From NCBI GenBank assembly GCA_948891265.1, contig CAQUBD010000010.1:1-58283 (forward strand): 58,283 bases of DNA, read 5' to 3'. Within the stretch, counting starts at the first letter, position 1. Every line of letters begins with the position of its first letter. The stretch is from an uncultured Clostridia bacterium. GTDB lineage: Bacteria > Bacillota > Clostridia > TANB77 > CAG-508. The notes under the pieces were generated by a model. The model was not told where the DNA came from and did no database searches. It was given only the letters and a program-made list of their open reading frames with translations. The translations under genes were made by a program, and so were the position numbers. This document shows, in pieces, positions 42,414 through 51,864 of this stretch.

Positions 42414-43934
42414 GTGAGTAGAACTCAAAATGCTATTAGAAATATTTTTACAGGAGTATTTAATAAGATAATAATTCTTTTATTTCCTTTTGTAATTAGA
42501 ACAGTTATTATAAAAAAACTTGGAACAGAATATTTAGGATTAAGTAGTTTATTTACTTCTATTCTTCAAGTTTTAAATTTAACTGAACTGGGATTTAGCA
42601 GCGCAATTGTTTTCAGTTTATATAAGCCAATAGCTGAAAAAGATGATAATAGAATATGTTCAATAATGAATTTCTATAAGAGAATATATAGAATTATAGG
42701 ATTTATAATATTGGTTATGGGATTAATTGTATTACCATTTTTGCCTAACTTTATTAAAGGATCATATCCAAGTGATATAAATTTATATATTTTATATTTA
42801 ATATACTTATTTAATACTGTTATAACTTATTATTTGTTTGCATATAAAAGCGCACTTTTAAATGCAATGCAAAGAAATGATATTATAAATAATGTAAATT
42901 CAATAACAGTCATTATTCAATATATTCTTCAAATCATAATACTATATTGTACAAAAAATTATTATATATATATGATAATAAATATACTAATGAATATTAC
43001 TAATAACTTAATAACAGCATATATTACCAAGAAAAAATACCCACAATATATTTGTAAGGGAGAAATATCAAAAGAGGATAAAAAAAGTATAAAGAAAAGA
43101 GTATGTGGATTGATGATTCAAAAAATATGCGCTACTACAAGAAATTCATTAGACAGCATTTTTTTATCTATGTTTTTAGGACTGAATATTGTTGCAATAT
43201 ATAATAATTATTATACTATAATGTTTGCTGTTACAGGTGTTTTGACTATTATCACTTCAAGTATTACTTCAAGTATTGGAAATAGTATTGCTGTAGAAAG
43301 TGTCGAAAAAAATTATAGTGATATGAAGAAATTTGATTTTGTGTATATGTGGATATCAGGATGGTCAACTGTTTGCTTATTATGCATGTTTCAACCATTT
43401 ATGGAATTGTGGATGGGCAATGAAAATATGTTATCTTTTAGTTCAGTAATACTAATGTGTATATATTTTTATGTTTTGAAATTAGGAGACATAAGGTCTG
43501 CTTACTATGGCGCTGCTGGGTTATGGTATGAGGGCAGATATAGAGCTGTAGTTGAAACTATATTAAATATTTTATTGAACTATCTTTTAGGAAAGCTATT
43601 CGGTGTTAATGGAATTATACTTGCAACGATAATTTCTATACTATTAATAAATTTTGGATATGCAACTACAATAATATTTAAACATTATTTTAAAAATATT
43701 TCTATATTTAATTATTTTAGAGCGCATTTATTATATGGTGTTGTTACATTAATTTCTTGTGTTGCTACATATTCATTATGCAAGATAATTAATATTTCTT
43801 TGGTTATGCAGTTATTTATAAGAGCAGCTATTTGTATTATTGTACCAAACTGCATTTACTATATTTGTTATATTAACAATAAAGAATTTAAACAAGCAAG
43901 AGAATTTATTAAAAATAGAATACTAAAAAAATAA
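42414..43934 (+). CDS. wzx: Polysaccharide flippase (Wzx-like, MOP superfamily)
   Basis: 506 aa with about 12-14 membrane helices. The N-terminal segment TVIIKKLGTEYLGLSSLFTS and LTELGFSSAIVFSLY is typical of MOP-type repeat-unit exporters. GTG start with RBS AGGTGA. It would flip the undecaprenyl-linked unit outward for the polymerase at 39545-40645. Confidence 0.93.
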   Translation: MSRTQNAIRNIFTGVFNKIIILLFPFVIRTVIIKKLGTEYLGLSSLFTSILQVLNLTELGFSSAIVFSLYKPIAEKDDNRICSIMNFYKRIYRIIGFIILVMGLIVLPFLPNFIKGSYPSDINLYILYLIYLFNTVITYYLFAYKSALLNAMQRNDIINNVNSITVIIQYILQIIILYCTKNYYIYMIINILMNITNNLITAYITKKKYPQYICKGEISKEDKKSIKKRVCGLMIQKICATTRNSLDSIFLSMFLGLNIVAIYNNYYTIMFAVTGVLTIITSSITSSIGNSIAVESVEKNYSDMKKFDFVYMWISGWSTVCLLCMFQPFMELWMGNENMLSFSSVILMCIYFYVLKLGDIRSAYYGAAGLWYEGRYRAVVETILNILLNYLLGKLFGVNGIILATIISILLINFGYATTIIFKHYFKNISIFNYFRAHLLYGVVTLISCVATYSLCKIINISLVMQLFIRAAICIIVPNCIYYICYINNKEFKQAREFIKNRILKK

Positions 43935-43955
43935 TTATAAAAGAGGAAATTAGTT

Positions 43956-44849
43956 ATGAATATACTTAGAAAAATTTATATTAATGTAAAAAGTAATATT
44001 TTATGGAATCTACCACCTTCAGTTACACATAAATATTTATATTATAAAGCGTTTAAATCAAAATTAGATTTAAAAAATCCAAAAAATTTTAATGAAAAAA
44101 TTCAATATTTAATTGTAAAAAAGTATGGAAAGAAAGAAGCTAATTTAGCTGACAAATATTTAGTAAAAGAATATGTAAAAGATTTGAAAATAGAAAATCT
44201 TAATATACCAGAAACTTTAAAAGTTTATTCTAATGCAAGTGAAATTGATATATCTGAGCTACCAGATAAATTTGTTTTAAAATGTAACCATGCTTCAGGA
44301 GATGTTTTTATTTGTGATGATAAAAGTAAATTTGATATTGAAAAAATAAAAAAAGTTTTAAATAAAAATTTAAAATTAAATTATGCAAAAAAAACTTATG
44401 AATATCATTATAAATTTATTAAACCTTGTATAATTGCTGAAGAATATCTAGATGATAAAAGTGGAAAAAATCCTGTAGATTATAAATTTTATGTATTTAA
44501 TGGTAAATGCGATAGAATTTTAGTTTGTTCTGAAAGGGATAAAGATTTAAGAAGGGATAATTATGATTTAGAATGGAACATCTTAAATGATATATTACCA
44601 GAATATAAAGCATCAAAGAAAATTGATAAACCTAAACAACTTGATACTATGATTAAAATAGCAGAAAATTTATGTAAAAAAGATGGAAATGTAGTTATAC
44701 CTTTTGCAAGAGTGGATTTATACAATTTAGATGGAAAGATTTACTTTAGTGAATATACTTTTACACCTCATTGTGGGTTGATAAATTCTTGTTATGAAGA
44801 AACTTTAAATGAATTAGGCGAAAAATTAGATTTAACAAAATATTGTTAA
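43956..44849 (+). CDS. TupA-like ATP-grasp protein
   Basis: 297 aa related to the ATP-grasp TupA family often found in polysaccharide clusters and once annotated glycosyltransferase. KNFNEKIQYL, LADKYLVKEYVKD, FVLKCNHASGDVFIC and RVDLYNLDGKIYFSEYTFTP are the family signposts. It may attach an amino acid or other acid to the polymer by an amide or ester bond. RBS AGAGGAAA. Confidence 0.88.
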   Translation: MNILRKIYINVKSNILWNLPPSVTHKYLYYKAFKSKLDLKNPKNFNEKIQYLIVKKYGKKEANLADKYLVKEYVKDLKIENLNIPETLKVYSNASEIDISELPDKFVLKCNHASGDVFICDDKSKFDIEKIKKVLNKNLKLNYAKKTYEYHYKFIKPCIIAEEYLDDKSGKNPVDYKFYVFNGKCDRILVCSERDKDLRRDNYDLEWNILNDILPEYKASKKIDKPKQLDTMIKIAENLCKKDGNVVIPFARVDLYNLDGKIYFSEYTFTPHCGLINSCYEETLNELGEKLDLTKYC

Positions 44850-44945
44850 GATCGTAAAAACTTTTATGATTTTATAAAACTATTGTAGGTTTATAGGTAC
44901 TACCTTTATAAAAAACCTAAATATATTATACAAGGAAGATTGTAA

Positions 44946-46064
44946 GTGAAAGTTTTGATTGGCGGAGACGTTGTACCTACTGAAAGTAATTTTAAATATT
45001 TTTTTAGTAATGATTTTTTTAGAGAACTTGATCCTAATTTTCAAGAACGATGGGAAAATGTTGATATAAAATTATTTAATTTAGAATGTCCAATAGGTAA
45101 AAGAGAAGAATTAAATCCTATAAAAAAATCAGGACCTAATTTAATAGCACCTGAAATGTGTATAAATGGATTAAAGAGTTTAAATCCAAATCTAATTTGT
45201 TTAGCAAATAATCATATTCTTGATTATGGAGTTGAAGGATTAAATAACACTCTAAATTTATTAAAAGATAATAGGATAAGTACTACTGGTATAATTGAAA
45301 ATATTAATTCAGAATTGGAAGCCGAATATTTTACTAATGGTGATGTTAAAATTGGAATTTATAATTTATGTGAAACAGAGTTCTGCAATGCTACAGATAA
45401 TCATTCAGGTACAAATCCATATAAAGGAATAGAAACTTATCATAATATAAGGAAGATTAAAGAAAATTGTGATTTCTTAATAATAGTTTATCATGGTGGT
45501 AAAGAATTTTATAGATTTCCATCTCCTGAATTAAAAAACAGATGTGAAAATTTTATAGATTTTGGTGCAGATTTTGTTACTTGTCAACATAGTCATTGTA
45601 TAGGTAGTGAAGAAAAATATCATGGAGGTACAATTTTATATGGACAAGGTAACTTCATATTTGATAGACGTGATGATGAATTTTGGAATAGCGGATTATT
45701 AGTTGAATTAGATGTTGATAAAAGAGGATATTCTGTTGAATATGTTTTATTGGAAAAGTCAAATGGATTATTTAAAATATCATCAAATAATTCAATTTTA
45801 AATGATTTTTATGAAAGATCAAATAATATAAGAAACAATGAATTTGTTTCCAAAGAATATGATAAATTTTCTGATAAACTAATAGATGAGTATATTGAAA
45901 AATTAGAATATCATAATATTTTTGATAAGGTTTTTCATAGAATTTTTAAAAAATATCCAAAAAGGAAATATAATGAATCATTTTATTTGACCATTTTAAA
46001 TACAGTAAGATGTGAAGCCCATAGAGAGGTCTTTATAAGAGGGTTAGAAAGGAAAGTGCGATGA
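44946..46064 (+). CDS. CapA-family (metallophosphatase-fold) protein
   Basis: 372 aa, with motifs IGGDVVP, FNLECPIG, LANNHILDYG and YHGGKEF, and CQHSHCIGSEEKYHGGTILYGQGNF for the metal centre. Related to poly-gamma-glutamate synthesis protein CapA/PgsA. GTG start. It lacks the N-terminal membrane anchor of PgsA, so it may be cytoplasmic. Overlaps ugd by 4 nt (ATGA). Confidence 0.88.
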   Translation: MKVLIGGDVVPTESNFKYFFSNDFFRELDPNFQERWENVDIKLFNLECPIGKREELNPIKKSGPNLIAPEMCINGLKSLNPNLICLANNHILDYGVEGLNNTLNLLKDNRISTTGIIENINSELEAEYFTNGDVKIGIYNLCETEFCNATDNHSGTNPYKGIETYHNIRKIKENCDFLIIVYHGGKEFYRFPSPELKNRCENFIDFGADFVTCQHSHCIGSEEKYHGGTILYGQGNFIFDRRDDEFWNSGLLVELDVDKRGYSVEYVLLEKSNGLFKISSNNSILNDFYERSNNIRNNEFVSKEYDKFSDKLIDEYIEKLEYHNIFDKVFHRIFKKYPKRKYNESFYLTILNTVRCEAHREVFIRGLERKVR

Positions 46065-47230
46065 AAATAGCAGTAGCAGGAACAGGATATGTAGGGTTAT
46101 CACTAGCGACATTATTAAGTCAAAATAATGAAGTAATAGCATTAGACATAATGCCTGAAAAAGTAGAAAAAATAAATAATAGAATATCACCAATAAAAGA
46201 TGAATACATAGAAAAATACTTTAAAGGAAAAGAACTAAAACTAAAAGCAACATTAGACTATAAAGAAGCCTTTACAGGAGCAGATTTTGTTATAATAAGT
46301 ACACCAACTAACTATGACGAAAAAAAGAACTTCTTTGATACATCTAGTGTAGAAGATATAATAGAAAAAGTAAAATCTATGAATGATAATAATATTACAA
46401 TGGTAGTAAAATCAACAATACCAGTTGGATTTATAGAAAACATGAAGAAAAAATATGAAATAGAAAATATATTCTTTTCTCCAGAATTTTTAAGAGAAGG
46501 AAATGCACTTTATGATAATTTATATCCATCAAGAATAATTGTAGGAGATAAAACAGAAAAAGGACAAGCATTTGCAAAAATACTAGTAAATAGTGCAGAA
46601 AAGAAAGATGTAAATGTATTATTTATGAATAGTACAGAAGCAGAAGCGGTTAAACTATTTGCTAACACATATTTAGCCTTAAGAGTTGCGTATTTCAATG
46701 AATTAGATACATATGCAGAAATTAAAGGATTAAATACAAAAGACATAATAGAAGGAGTATGCCTAGATCCAAGAATAGGAAATCAATATAATAATCCATC
46801 TTTTGGATATGGTGGATATTGCTTACCAAAAGACACAAAACAATTGTTAGCAAATTATAAAGATGTACCACAAAATTTAATTGAAGCGATTGTTAATGCA
46901 AATAAAACACGTAAAGATTTCATAACAGAAGAAATATTACAAACAAATCCTGAAATTGTTGGTGTATATAGATTAACAATGAAAGCTGGTTCAGACAACT
47001 TTAGATCAAGTGCTATTCAAGATATTATTAAAAATTTAAGAGCAAATAATGTTAAAGTAATAATTTATGAACCTACATTAGATAAAAAAGAATTTGATGG
47101 ATTTGAAGTGGTAAATGATGTTGATAAATTTAAACAATATGCTTCAATTATACTAGCGAATAGACAAGAAAATTTACTTGATGATGTAAAAGATAAAGTT
47201 TATACAAGAGATTTGTTTGCAAGAGACTAA
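46061..47230 (+). CDS. ugd: UDP-glucose 6-dehydrogenase family protein
   Basis: NAD-dependent oxidation of a UDP-hexose to the uronic acid. NAD motif VAGTGYVGLSLA, STPTNYD, STIPVGF, SPEFLREG and the catalytic Cys in GYGGYCLPKDTKQL (about residue 252). 389 aa is the short form common in capsule clusters. UDP-Glc is most likely, but UDP-GlcNAc or ManNAc dehydrogenases are related. Last gene of the operon, followed by a terminator. Confidence 0.93.
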   Translation: MKIAVAGTGYVGLSLATLLSQNNEVIALDIMPEKVEKINNRISPIKDEYIEKYFKGKELKLKATLDYKEAFTGADFVIISTPTNYDEKKNFFDTSSVEDIIEKVKSMNDNNITMVVKSTIPVGFIENMKKKYEIENIFFSPEFLREGNALYDNLYPSRIIVGDKTEKGQAFAKILVNSAEKKDVNVLFMNSTEAEAVKLFANTYLALRVAYFNELDTYAEIKGLNTKDIIEGVCLDPRIGNQYNNPSFGYGGYCLPKDTKQLLANYKDVPQNLIEAIVNANKTRKDFITEEILQTNPEIVGVYRLTMKAGSDNFRSSAIQDIIKNLRANNVKVIIYEPTLDKKEFDGFEVVNDVDKFKQYASIILANRQENLLDDVKDKVYTRDLFARD

Positions 47231-47238
47231 AATATAAT

Positions 47239-47279
47239 AAAAAATATAGTTAAACAAAACTATATTTTTTTATTTTTTT
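47239..47279 (+). terminator. Terminator of the polysaccharide operon
   Basis: AAAAATATAGTT and AACTATATTTTT with a short loop, then T-rich sequence. Confidence 0.8.
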
Positions 47280-47420
47280 ATAGGAAAAAACTATATTTTT
47301 TCTATAAAATACATTTAGCAGAAAATTGATTTTCAATTTTCGTGGGTGAACAATTAGATGTGGGCTGAGTTCTAAATATTAAAAGGTGGTGAGGATTAAT
47401 CAGTCCGCTTTTGTTCTATT
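47279..47420 (+). repeat. Repeat R2, copy A: three consecutive hairpins
   Basis: Hairpin 1 TATAGGAAAAAA/TTTTTTCTATA; hairpin 2 GAAAATTG (47321-47328)/CAATTTTC (47334-47341); hairpin 3 GAACAA (47348-47353) and TGGGCTGA (47361-47368) pairing with TCAGTCCG (47400-47407) and TTGTTC (47411-47416). Same layout as copy B at 51865-52003 with paired sequence changes. Confidence 0.8.
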
Positions 47421-47458
47421 ATATGTCAAATTTTGCGATAAAATTAGAATAAAATATA

Positions 47459-47509
47459 TTGACATAATTTATATTTATGATACAATTAAATTACCTAACA
47501 GGTAACCTG
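47459..47509 (+). promoter_or_regulatory. Promoter and palindromic operator of the toxin-antitoxin pair
   Basis: TTGACA at 47459-47464 and TACAAT at 47481-47486 (16-nt spacer, TG upstream). Directly downstream, overlapping palindromes TTACCT-AAC-AGGTAA (47491-47505) and CAGGTAACCTG (47499-47509) sit over the start site, as expected for HigA autorepression. Confidence 0.75.
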
Positions 47510-47528
47510 ATAAAAGGAGCTGAAATAT

Positions 47529-47852
47529 TTGGAAATACAATTTGACAATCAGAAGATTCAAAAAATAATGACAGATATGAAGATACTTACTGCAAAAGTA
47601 GGGTTAGGAATGGCAAAAACAATCAAACAAAGATATAATCAAATAGAAGCATGCGAAAATTTTAAACAATATATAAAAACAGGATTAGGTATTCCACATC
47701 CGTTAAATAATAATCTAAAGAATTATTATGGAATAAGAATAACTGGAAATTATAGACTTATAGTAAAACCAGAATCACTAGGAAGTGAAATAATAATAAT
47801 TAAAGGAGTGTTAGATTATCATGGAGACAAAAATGAATGGATTATCCCTTGA
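47529..47852 (+). CDS. higB: HigB/RelE-superfamily toxin
   Basis: 107-aa small toxin: MAKTIKQRYNQIEAC, NNLKNYYGIRITGNYRLIV and YHGDKNEWIIP match the HigB/RelE fold, ribosome-dependent mRNA interferases. TTG start with RBS AAGGAGC. The end overlaps the antitoxin by 32 nt. Toxin-first order is the HigBA hallmark. Confidence 0.88.
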   Translation: MEIQFDNQKIQKIMTDMKILTAKVGLGMAKTIKQRYNQIEACENFKQYIKTGLGIPHPLNNNLKNYYGIRITGNYRLIVKPESLGSEIIIIKGVLDYHGDKNEWIIP

Positions 47853-48909
47853 ATTTATAATTCATCCAGGAGAGACTTTAAAAGAAATGTTAGAAAACAA
47901 TAATATGTTACAAGAAGAATTGGCAGAAAGAACAGGATTTTCGCCTAAACATATAAGCGAAGTTGTAAACAGAAAAAAAGGGATCTCACCTAAACTAGCC
48001 AAAAGTTTAGAATATGTTTTTGGAATACCAGCAAGCTTTTGGATTAACTTACAAGGAATATACGATAAAGAAATAATAGAATTTGAAGAAAAAAACAATA
48101 TTTCTCAAAACGAATTTGAAATTGTAAAAAAAATAAAACCAATATTAGAGTATGCAGTAAAATTAAAAGTTATAGAAAATTTTAATAATGATATAGAAAG
48201 TGTGTTATTAACAAGAAGCATATGTGGAGTACAAGATTTAACTTATATAGAAAAATTATTAAGCAATCAGGTAGCATATAGAACAGTAACTAAACAATCA
48301 GTAGATAAATATACGCTATATGTATGGCAAAGAGTATGTGAATTGATAGCTATGAAACAAGAAGTAGAAACTGAATATAAAAAAGAAAAATTAATAGCTA
48401 ATTTAGATAATATAAGATTATTAATGTTTGAAAAAGATCCAAATGAAATGATAAAAAAACTAAAAGAAATTTTTAGTAAATGTGGAATTATATTTCAACT
48501 AGTAAAACACTTTTCAGGAGCACCAGTGCAAGGATTTATAGAAAAGAAGGAAGAAAAAATAATATTATGTATGACACTTAGACAGTCTAATGCAGATATA
48601 TTTTGGTTTACGCTATTTCATGAAATAGGACATATTTTAAATGGAGATATTGAATATAATAAGATAGATTATTATACAGAAAATAGCGAAAAGGAAAATG
48701 ATGCAGATATATTTGCTAAAAACTACTTAATAAAAGAAAAAGATTACGAATTATTTGTGAAAGGAAAAGATTTTTCTGAATATAGAATAAAAGAATTTGC
48801 AAAATCACAAAATATTGAGTCATTCATTTTAATAGGAAGATTACAAAAAGATAAAATAATTAAATATAATGAATTTTGTAATTTAAAAATAAAATATAAG
48901 TGGAAATAA
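47821..48909 (+). CDS. higA: HigA-type antitoxin fused to an ImmA/IrrE metallopeptidase domain
   Basis: 362 aa. Residues about 1-90 are an Xre/HigA helix-turn-helix (IHPGETLKEMLENN, ERTGFSPKHISEVVNRKKGI). The C-terminal part (about 220-320) is an ImmA/IrrE (M78) domain with the zinc motif FHEIGH and a downstream ENDADIFAKNYL third-ligand helix. Such fusions occur in stress and phage-linked TA loci; proteolysis could control the antitoxin or another repressor. Actual start could also be METKMNG or the internal Met at codon 5. Confidence 0.88.
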   Translation: METKMNGLSLEFIIHPGETLKEMLENNNMLQEELAERTGFSPKHISEVVNRKKGISPKLAKSLEYVFGIPASFWINLQGIYDKEIIEFEEKNNISQNEFEIVKKIKPILEYAVKLKVIENFNNDIESVLLTRSICGVQDLTYIEKLLSNQVAYRTVTKQSVDKYTLYVWQRVCELIAMKQEVETEYKKEKLIANLDNIRLLMFEKDPNEMIKKLKEIFSKCGIIFQLVKHFSGAPVQGFIEKKEEKIILCMTLRQSNADIFWFTLFHEIGHILNGDIEYNKIDYYTENSEKENDADIFAKNYLIKEKDYELFVKGKDFSEYRIKEFAKSQNIESFILIGRLQKDKIIKYNEFCNLKIKYKWK

Positions 48910-49040
48910 TATTTTAAGTTTATAGCAAAAACATCTTGCTACAAAAAATACAATATGATAAAATATTCACATGCTAAATAAAAAAGCAAATATATAAAAT
49001 AATAAAAGGAAAAATAAAACTAGTAAAAGGGGAAACAAAA

Positions 49041-49826
49041 ATGATAGACTTTCACACACACATAATACCAAACATAGACAATGGAGCAAGAAACATAGAA
49101 GAAACATTTAATCTAATAAAAGAAGCAAAAGAAGCAGGATTTGAAGGAATAATATTAACATCGCACTACAAAGAAAACTATTATGAAACAAACATACCAG
49201 AAAGAGATGTATGGGTAAAAGTAATAGAAGACAACCTTAGAAACAAAGGAATAGAAATAGATTTATATAAAGGAAACGAAATATACATTACAGATAACAT
49301 CATGGACTTATTAATAAATGGTAAAGCATCAACAATTAATAATACATGTTATGTATTATTAGAAATGCCGAGAGATACTAAACCAGAGAACTTATATGAT
49401 GTCATATATTCATTAAAAGAGAATAAACTAATACCAATACTAGCACATCCAGAAAGATACAAATTTATACAAAGACATCCAGAAATAATAAATGATTTAA
49501 TAGATGAAGGTGTATTAATGCAAGCAAACTATGGAAGTATATTAGGGCAATATGGAGAAAAAGCAGAAATTATAGTTAGAAAATTCCTAGAAAATAAAAT
49601 GATACATTTTCTAGGGAGTGATGTACATAGGCAAGGTACAACATATAAAGCAATACCAAGAGCACTTGAAGAAATTGAATATATAATTGGAAAAGAAGAA
49701 TTAGAAAAACTAATAACAACAAATCCAATGCTAGCATTAAAAAATAAAAAAATAGAAATAGAAGAGCCAGAAGAAGCAATATTAACTTTTAAAGAAAAGT
49801 TAATTATGTATTTAAAAAAAAGATAA
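49041..49826 (+). CDS. cpsB: CpsB/YwqE-type PHP tyrosine phosphatase
   Basis: Mn-dependent protein-tyrosine phosphatase acting on the capsule bacterial tyrosine kinase. PHP metal motifs IDFHTHIIPNIDNGA, TSHYKENYYE, ILAHPERYKF and LGSDVHRQG are all present. 261 aa is standard. No matching tyrosine kinase (CpsD) is in the window. The TA pair separates it from the polysaccharide operon. Confidence 0.92.
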   Translation: MIDFHTHIIPNIDNGARNIEETFNLIKEAKEAGFEGIILTSHYKENYYETNIPERDVWVKVIEDNLRNKGIEIDLYKGNEIYITDNIMDLLINGKASTINNTCYVLLEMPRDTKPENLYDVIYSLKENKLIPILAHPERYKFIQRHPEIINDLIDEGVLMQANYGSILGQYGEKAEIIVRKFLENKMIHFLGSDVHRQGTTYKAIPRALEEIEYIIGKEELEKLITTNPMLALKNKKIEIEEPEEAILTFKEKLIMYLKKR

Positions 49827-49870
49827 AAATAGGAATTGGGGATTTTTAACCCGTCCCAAATTCCTATTTT
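49824..49870 (+). terminator. Terminator after cpsB with REP-like core
   Basis: AAAAATAGGAATT and AAATTCCTATTTTTT enclose GGGGATTTTTAACCCGTCCC; the GGG/CCC core resembles the REP-like elements. Confidence 0.75.
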
Positions 49871-49891
49871 TTAATGAGAGGAAGTATAATT

Positions 49892-51256
49892 ATGAGAAAA
49901 TATTTTGGAACAGATGGTATAAGAAGAATAGCCAACACAGAATTAACACCAGAACTAGTGTATAAAGTAGCAAAAGCAGGAGCATATGTGTTATCAAAAC
50001 ATACAGACCATACACCAACAATATTAATAGGAAGAGACACAAGAATTTCAGGGACACTAATAGAAAGTGCAATGGTAGCAGGCTTTTTAAGCTATGGAGC
50101 AAATGTAAAATTATTAGGAGTAATACCAACGCCAGGAGTAGCATATTTAACAAGAAAATTAAATGCAGATGCAAGTGTTGTAATATCAGCATCACACAAT
50201 ACATTTGAATTTAACGGAATAAAATATTTTAGTAATAAAGGAACAAAAATACCAGATAGCTTAGAAGAAGAAATAGAAGAAGTAATGGATTCTGGAAAAA
50301 TAGATGAATTAACAGCAATTAGTAGCAAAATAGGAGTATCTGAATATAGACAAGATTTGTTAGATGAATATGTATATTTCTTTAGAAAGAATTTTGATGA
50401 CAATATTGAAAAAATAAACAAAGAAGATTTTGTAGTAGGTGTGGACACAGCAAATGGCGCAACATCAGTTGTAGCAGAAAAAGTATTTAAAGCTTTAGGA
50501 ATAAAATATAAAATAATAAACAATAATCCAGATGGAATAAACATAAACGATAATTGTGGTTCAACACATTTAGAAAATCTAAAAAAATTTGTTATAGAAA
50601 ACAAGTTGAGTTTAGGTGTTGCATATGATGGAGATGGAGATAGATGCTTAGCTGTTGACGAAAATGGAGAAGAAATAGATGGAGATAAAATAATGGCTAT
50701 TGTATCAAATTATCTTAGAAAAAAAGGAAGATTATCAAAAGATACAATAGTTGCAACAGTAATGAGTAATCTAGGGCTACACAAATATACAAGAGATAAT
50801 GGATTAGAATTAATCCAAACAAAAGTTGGAGATAGATATGTACTAGAAGAAATGTTAAAAAACGGATATAATGTGGGCGGAGAACAATCAGGGCATGTAA
50901 TTATGTTAGACTATAACCCAACAGGAGATGGAATACTAACATCATTAATGTTAATACAAGCCATACTAGAAGAAAACAAAACAGCATCTGAAGCAGCAAA
51001 AATAATAAAATTATATCCACAAGTTTTAATAAATGCAAAAGTAAGCTCAGACAAAAAATATGATTATGAAAAAGATGAAGAAATTAAGCAATCAATAGAA
51101 AAACTAGAAAAAGAATTTGCAGGAAATGGAAGAGTTTTAATTAGACCATCAGGAACAGAACCATTAGTTAGAGTTATGATAGAAGGAGAAGACCAAGAAT
51201 ATATAACTGAAAAAGCAAGAGAAATAGCAGATTTAATAGAAGAAAAACTAAAATAA
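49892..51256 (+). CDS. glmM: Phosphoglucosamine mutase
   Basis: Converts GlcN-6-P to GlcN-1-P for UDP-GlcNAc and peptidoglycan synthesis. ATG 49892 follows RBS GAGGAAGT; six upstream codons in frame contain the RBS itself. FGTDGIRRIAN at the N-terminus, phosphoserine loop ISASHN near residue 101, metal loop DGDGDRCLA, sugar loop GGEQSGHVI, and phosphate loop RPSGTEPLVRV. 454 aa is normal. Confidence 0.97.
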   Translation: MRKYFGTDGIRRIANTELTPELVYKVAKAGAYVLSKHTDHTPTILIGRDTRISGTLIESAMVAGFLSYGANVKLLGVIPTPGVAYLTRKLNADASVVISASHNTFEFNGIKYFSNKGTKIPDSLEEEIEEVMDSGKIDELTAISSKIGVSEYRQDLLDEYVYFFRKNFDDNIEKINKEDFVVGVDTANGATSVVAEKVFKALGIKYKIINNNPDGININDNCGSTHLENLKKFVIENKLSLGVAYDGDGDRCLAVDENGEEIDGDKIMAIVSNYLRKKGRLSKDTIVATVMSNLGLHKYTRDNGLELIQTKVGDRYVLEEMLKNGYNVGGEQSGHVIMLDYNPTGDGILTSLMLIQAILEENKTASEAAKIIKLYPQVLINAKVSSDKKYDYEKDEEIKQSIEKLEKEFAGNGRVLIRPSGTEPLVRVMIEGEDQEYITEKAREIADLIEEKLK

Positions 51257-51371
51257 TACATAATATATTAATTAAAGATATAAATTATTAAAAATAAAAA
51301 TTAGGATAAAAAATACAAATCAAGTAATAAAAACGAAATAAAAATGTAATAGAAATGTAATGAAAAATATA

Positions 51372-51400
51372 TTGAATTTATATACAAAAAATGATATAAC
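51372..51400 (+). promoter_or_regulatory. Promoter of the 113-aa membrane protein
   Basis: TTGAAT at 51372-51377 and TATAAC at 51395-51400, spacer 17, TG upstream. Confidence 0.65.
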
Positions 51401-51442
51401 ATATTCATACAAACAAAAGAAAAAATGAGGTGACTCTATAAG

Positions 51443-51784
51443 ATGTTTATATTTGATATGACAAATTTATTAACACTATTTTTAGTATTAATAGTTACAA
51501 TACTATGTATATATTTATCACAAGAAATAAAGAAAAGCTTAGTAGTGGCAATTCCACTATTCGCATTTGTAATAGATTTAGTTATACATACAATACAAAT
51601 GTTAACTTTAAAACAAGAATTTTCGTATTTATATTCTACATTATGCTATAATATGGCTATAGACTTTATATTTATATTAGTAACATTTTTAGCATATTTG
51701 TGGGCAGATGAAGTAGAAGCCAAAGAATTTAATAAAAAGACTATCAATAGTAAAGGCATTAATTGGCTATGGAAAAAGGTTTAA
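51443..51784 (+). CDS. Hypothetical three-helix membrane protein, 113 aa
   Basis: Not recognised. Three hydrophobic helices (about 7-27, 34-54, 70-92) and a short charged C-terminus ending WLWKKV. RBS GAGGTGAC. Own promoter and terminator (51825-51861), so monocistronic. No family assigned. Confidence 0.7.
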   Translation: MFIFDMTNLLTLFLVLIVTILCIYLSQEIKKSLVVAIPLFAFVIDLVIHTIQMLTLKQEFSYLYSTLCYNMAIDFIFILVTFLAYLWADEVEAKEFNKKTINSKGINWLWKKV

Positions 51785-51824
51785 ATAACATTAAATATAT
51801 TTTGTTTTAAAAACTATTTAAGAA

Positions 51825-51861
51825 CTAAGATGAAGTTTGAATTTTCATCTTAGTTTTTTTA
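51825..51861 (+). terminator. Terminator after the 113-aa membrane protein gene
   Basis: AACTAAGATGAA and TTCATCTTAGTT with a 9-nt loop, then T5. Confidence 0.85.
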
Positions 51862-51864
51862 TAT

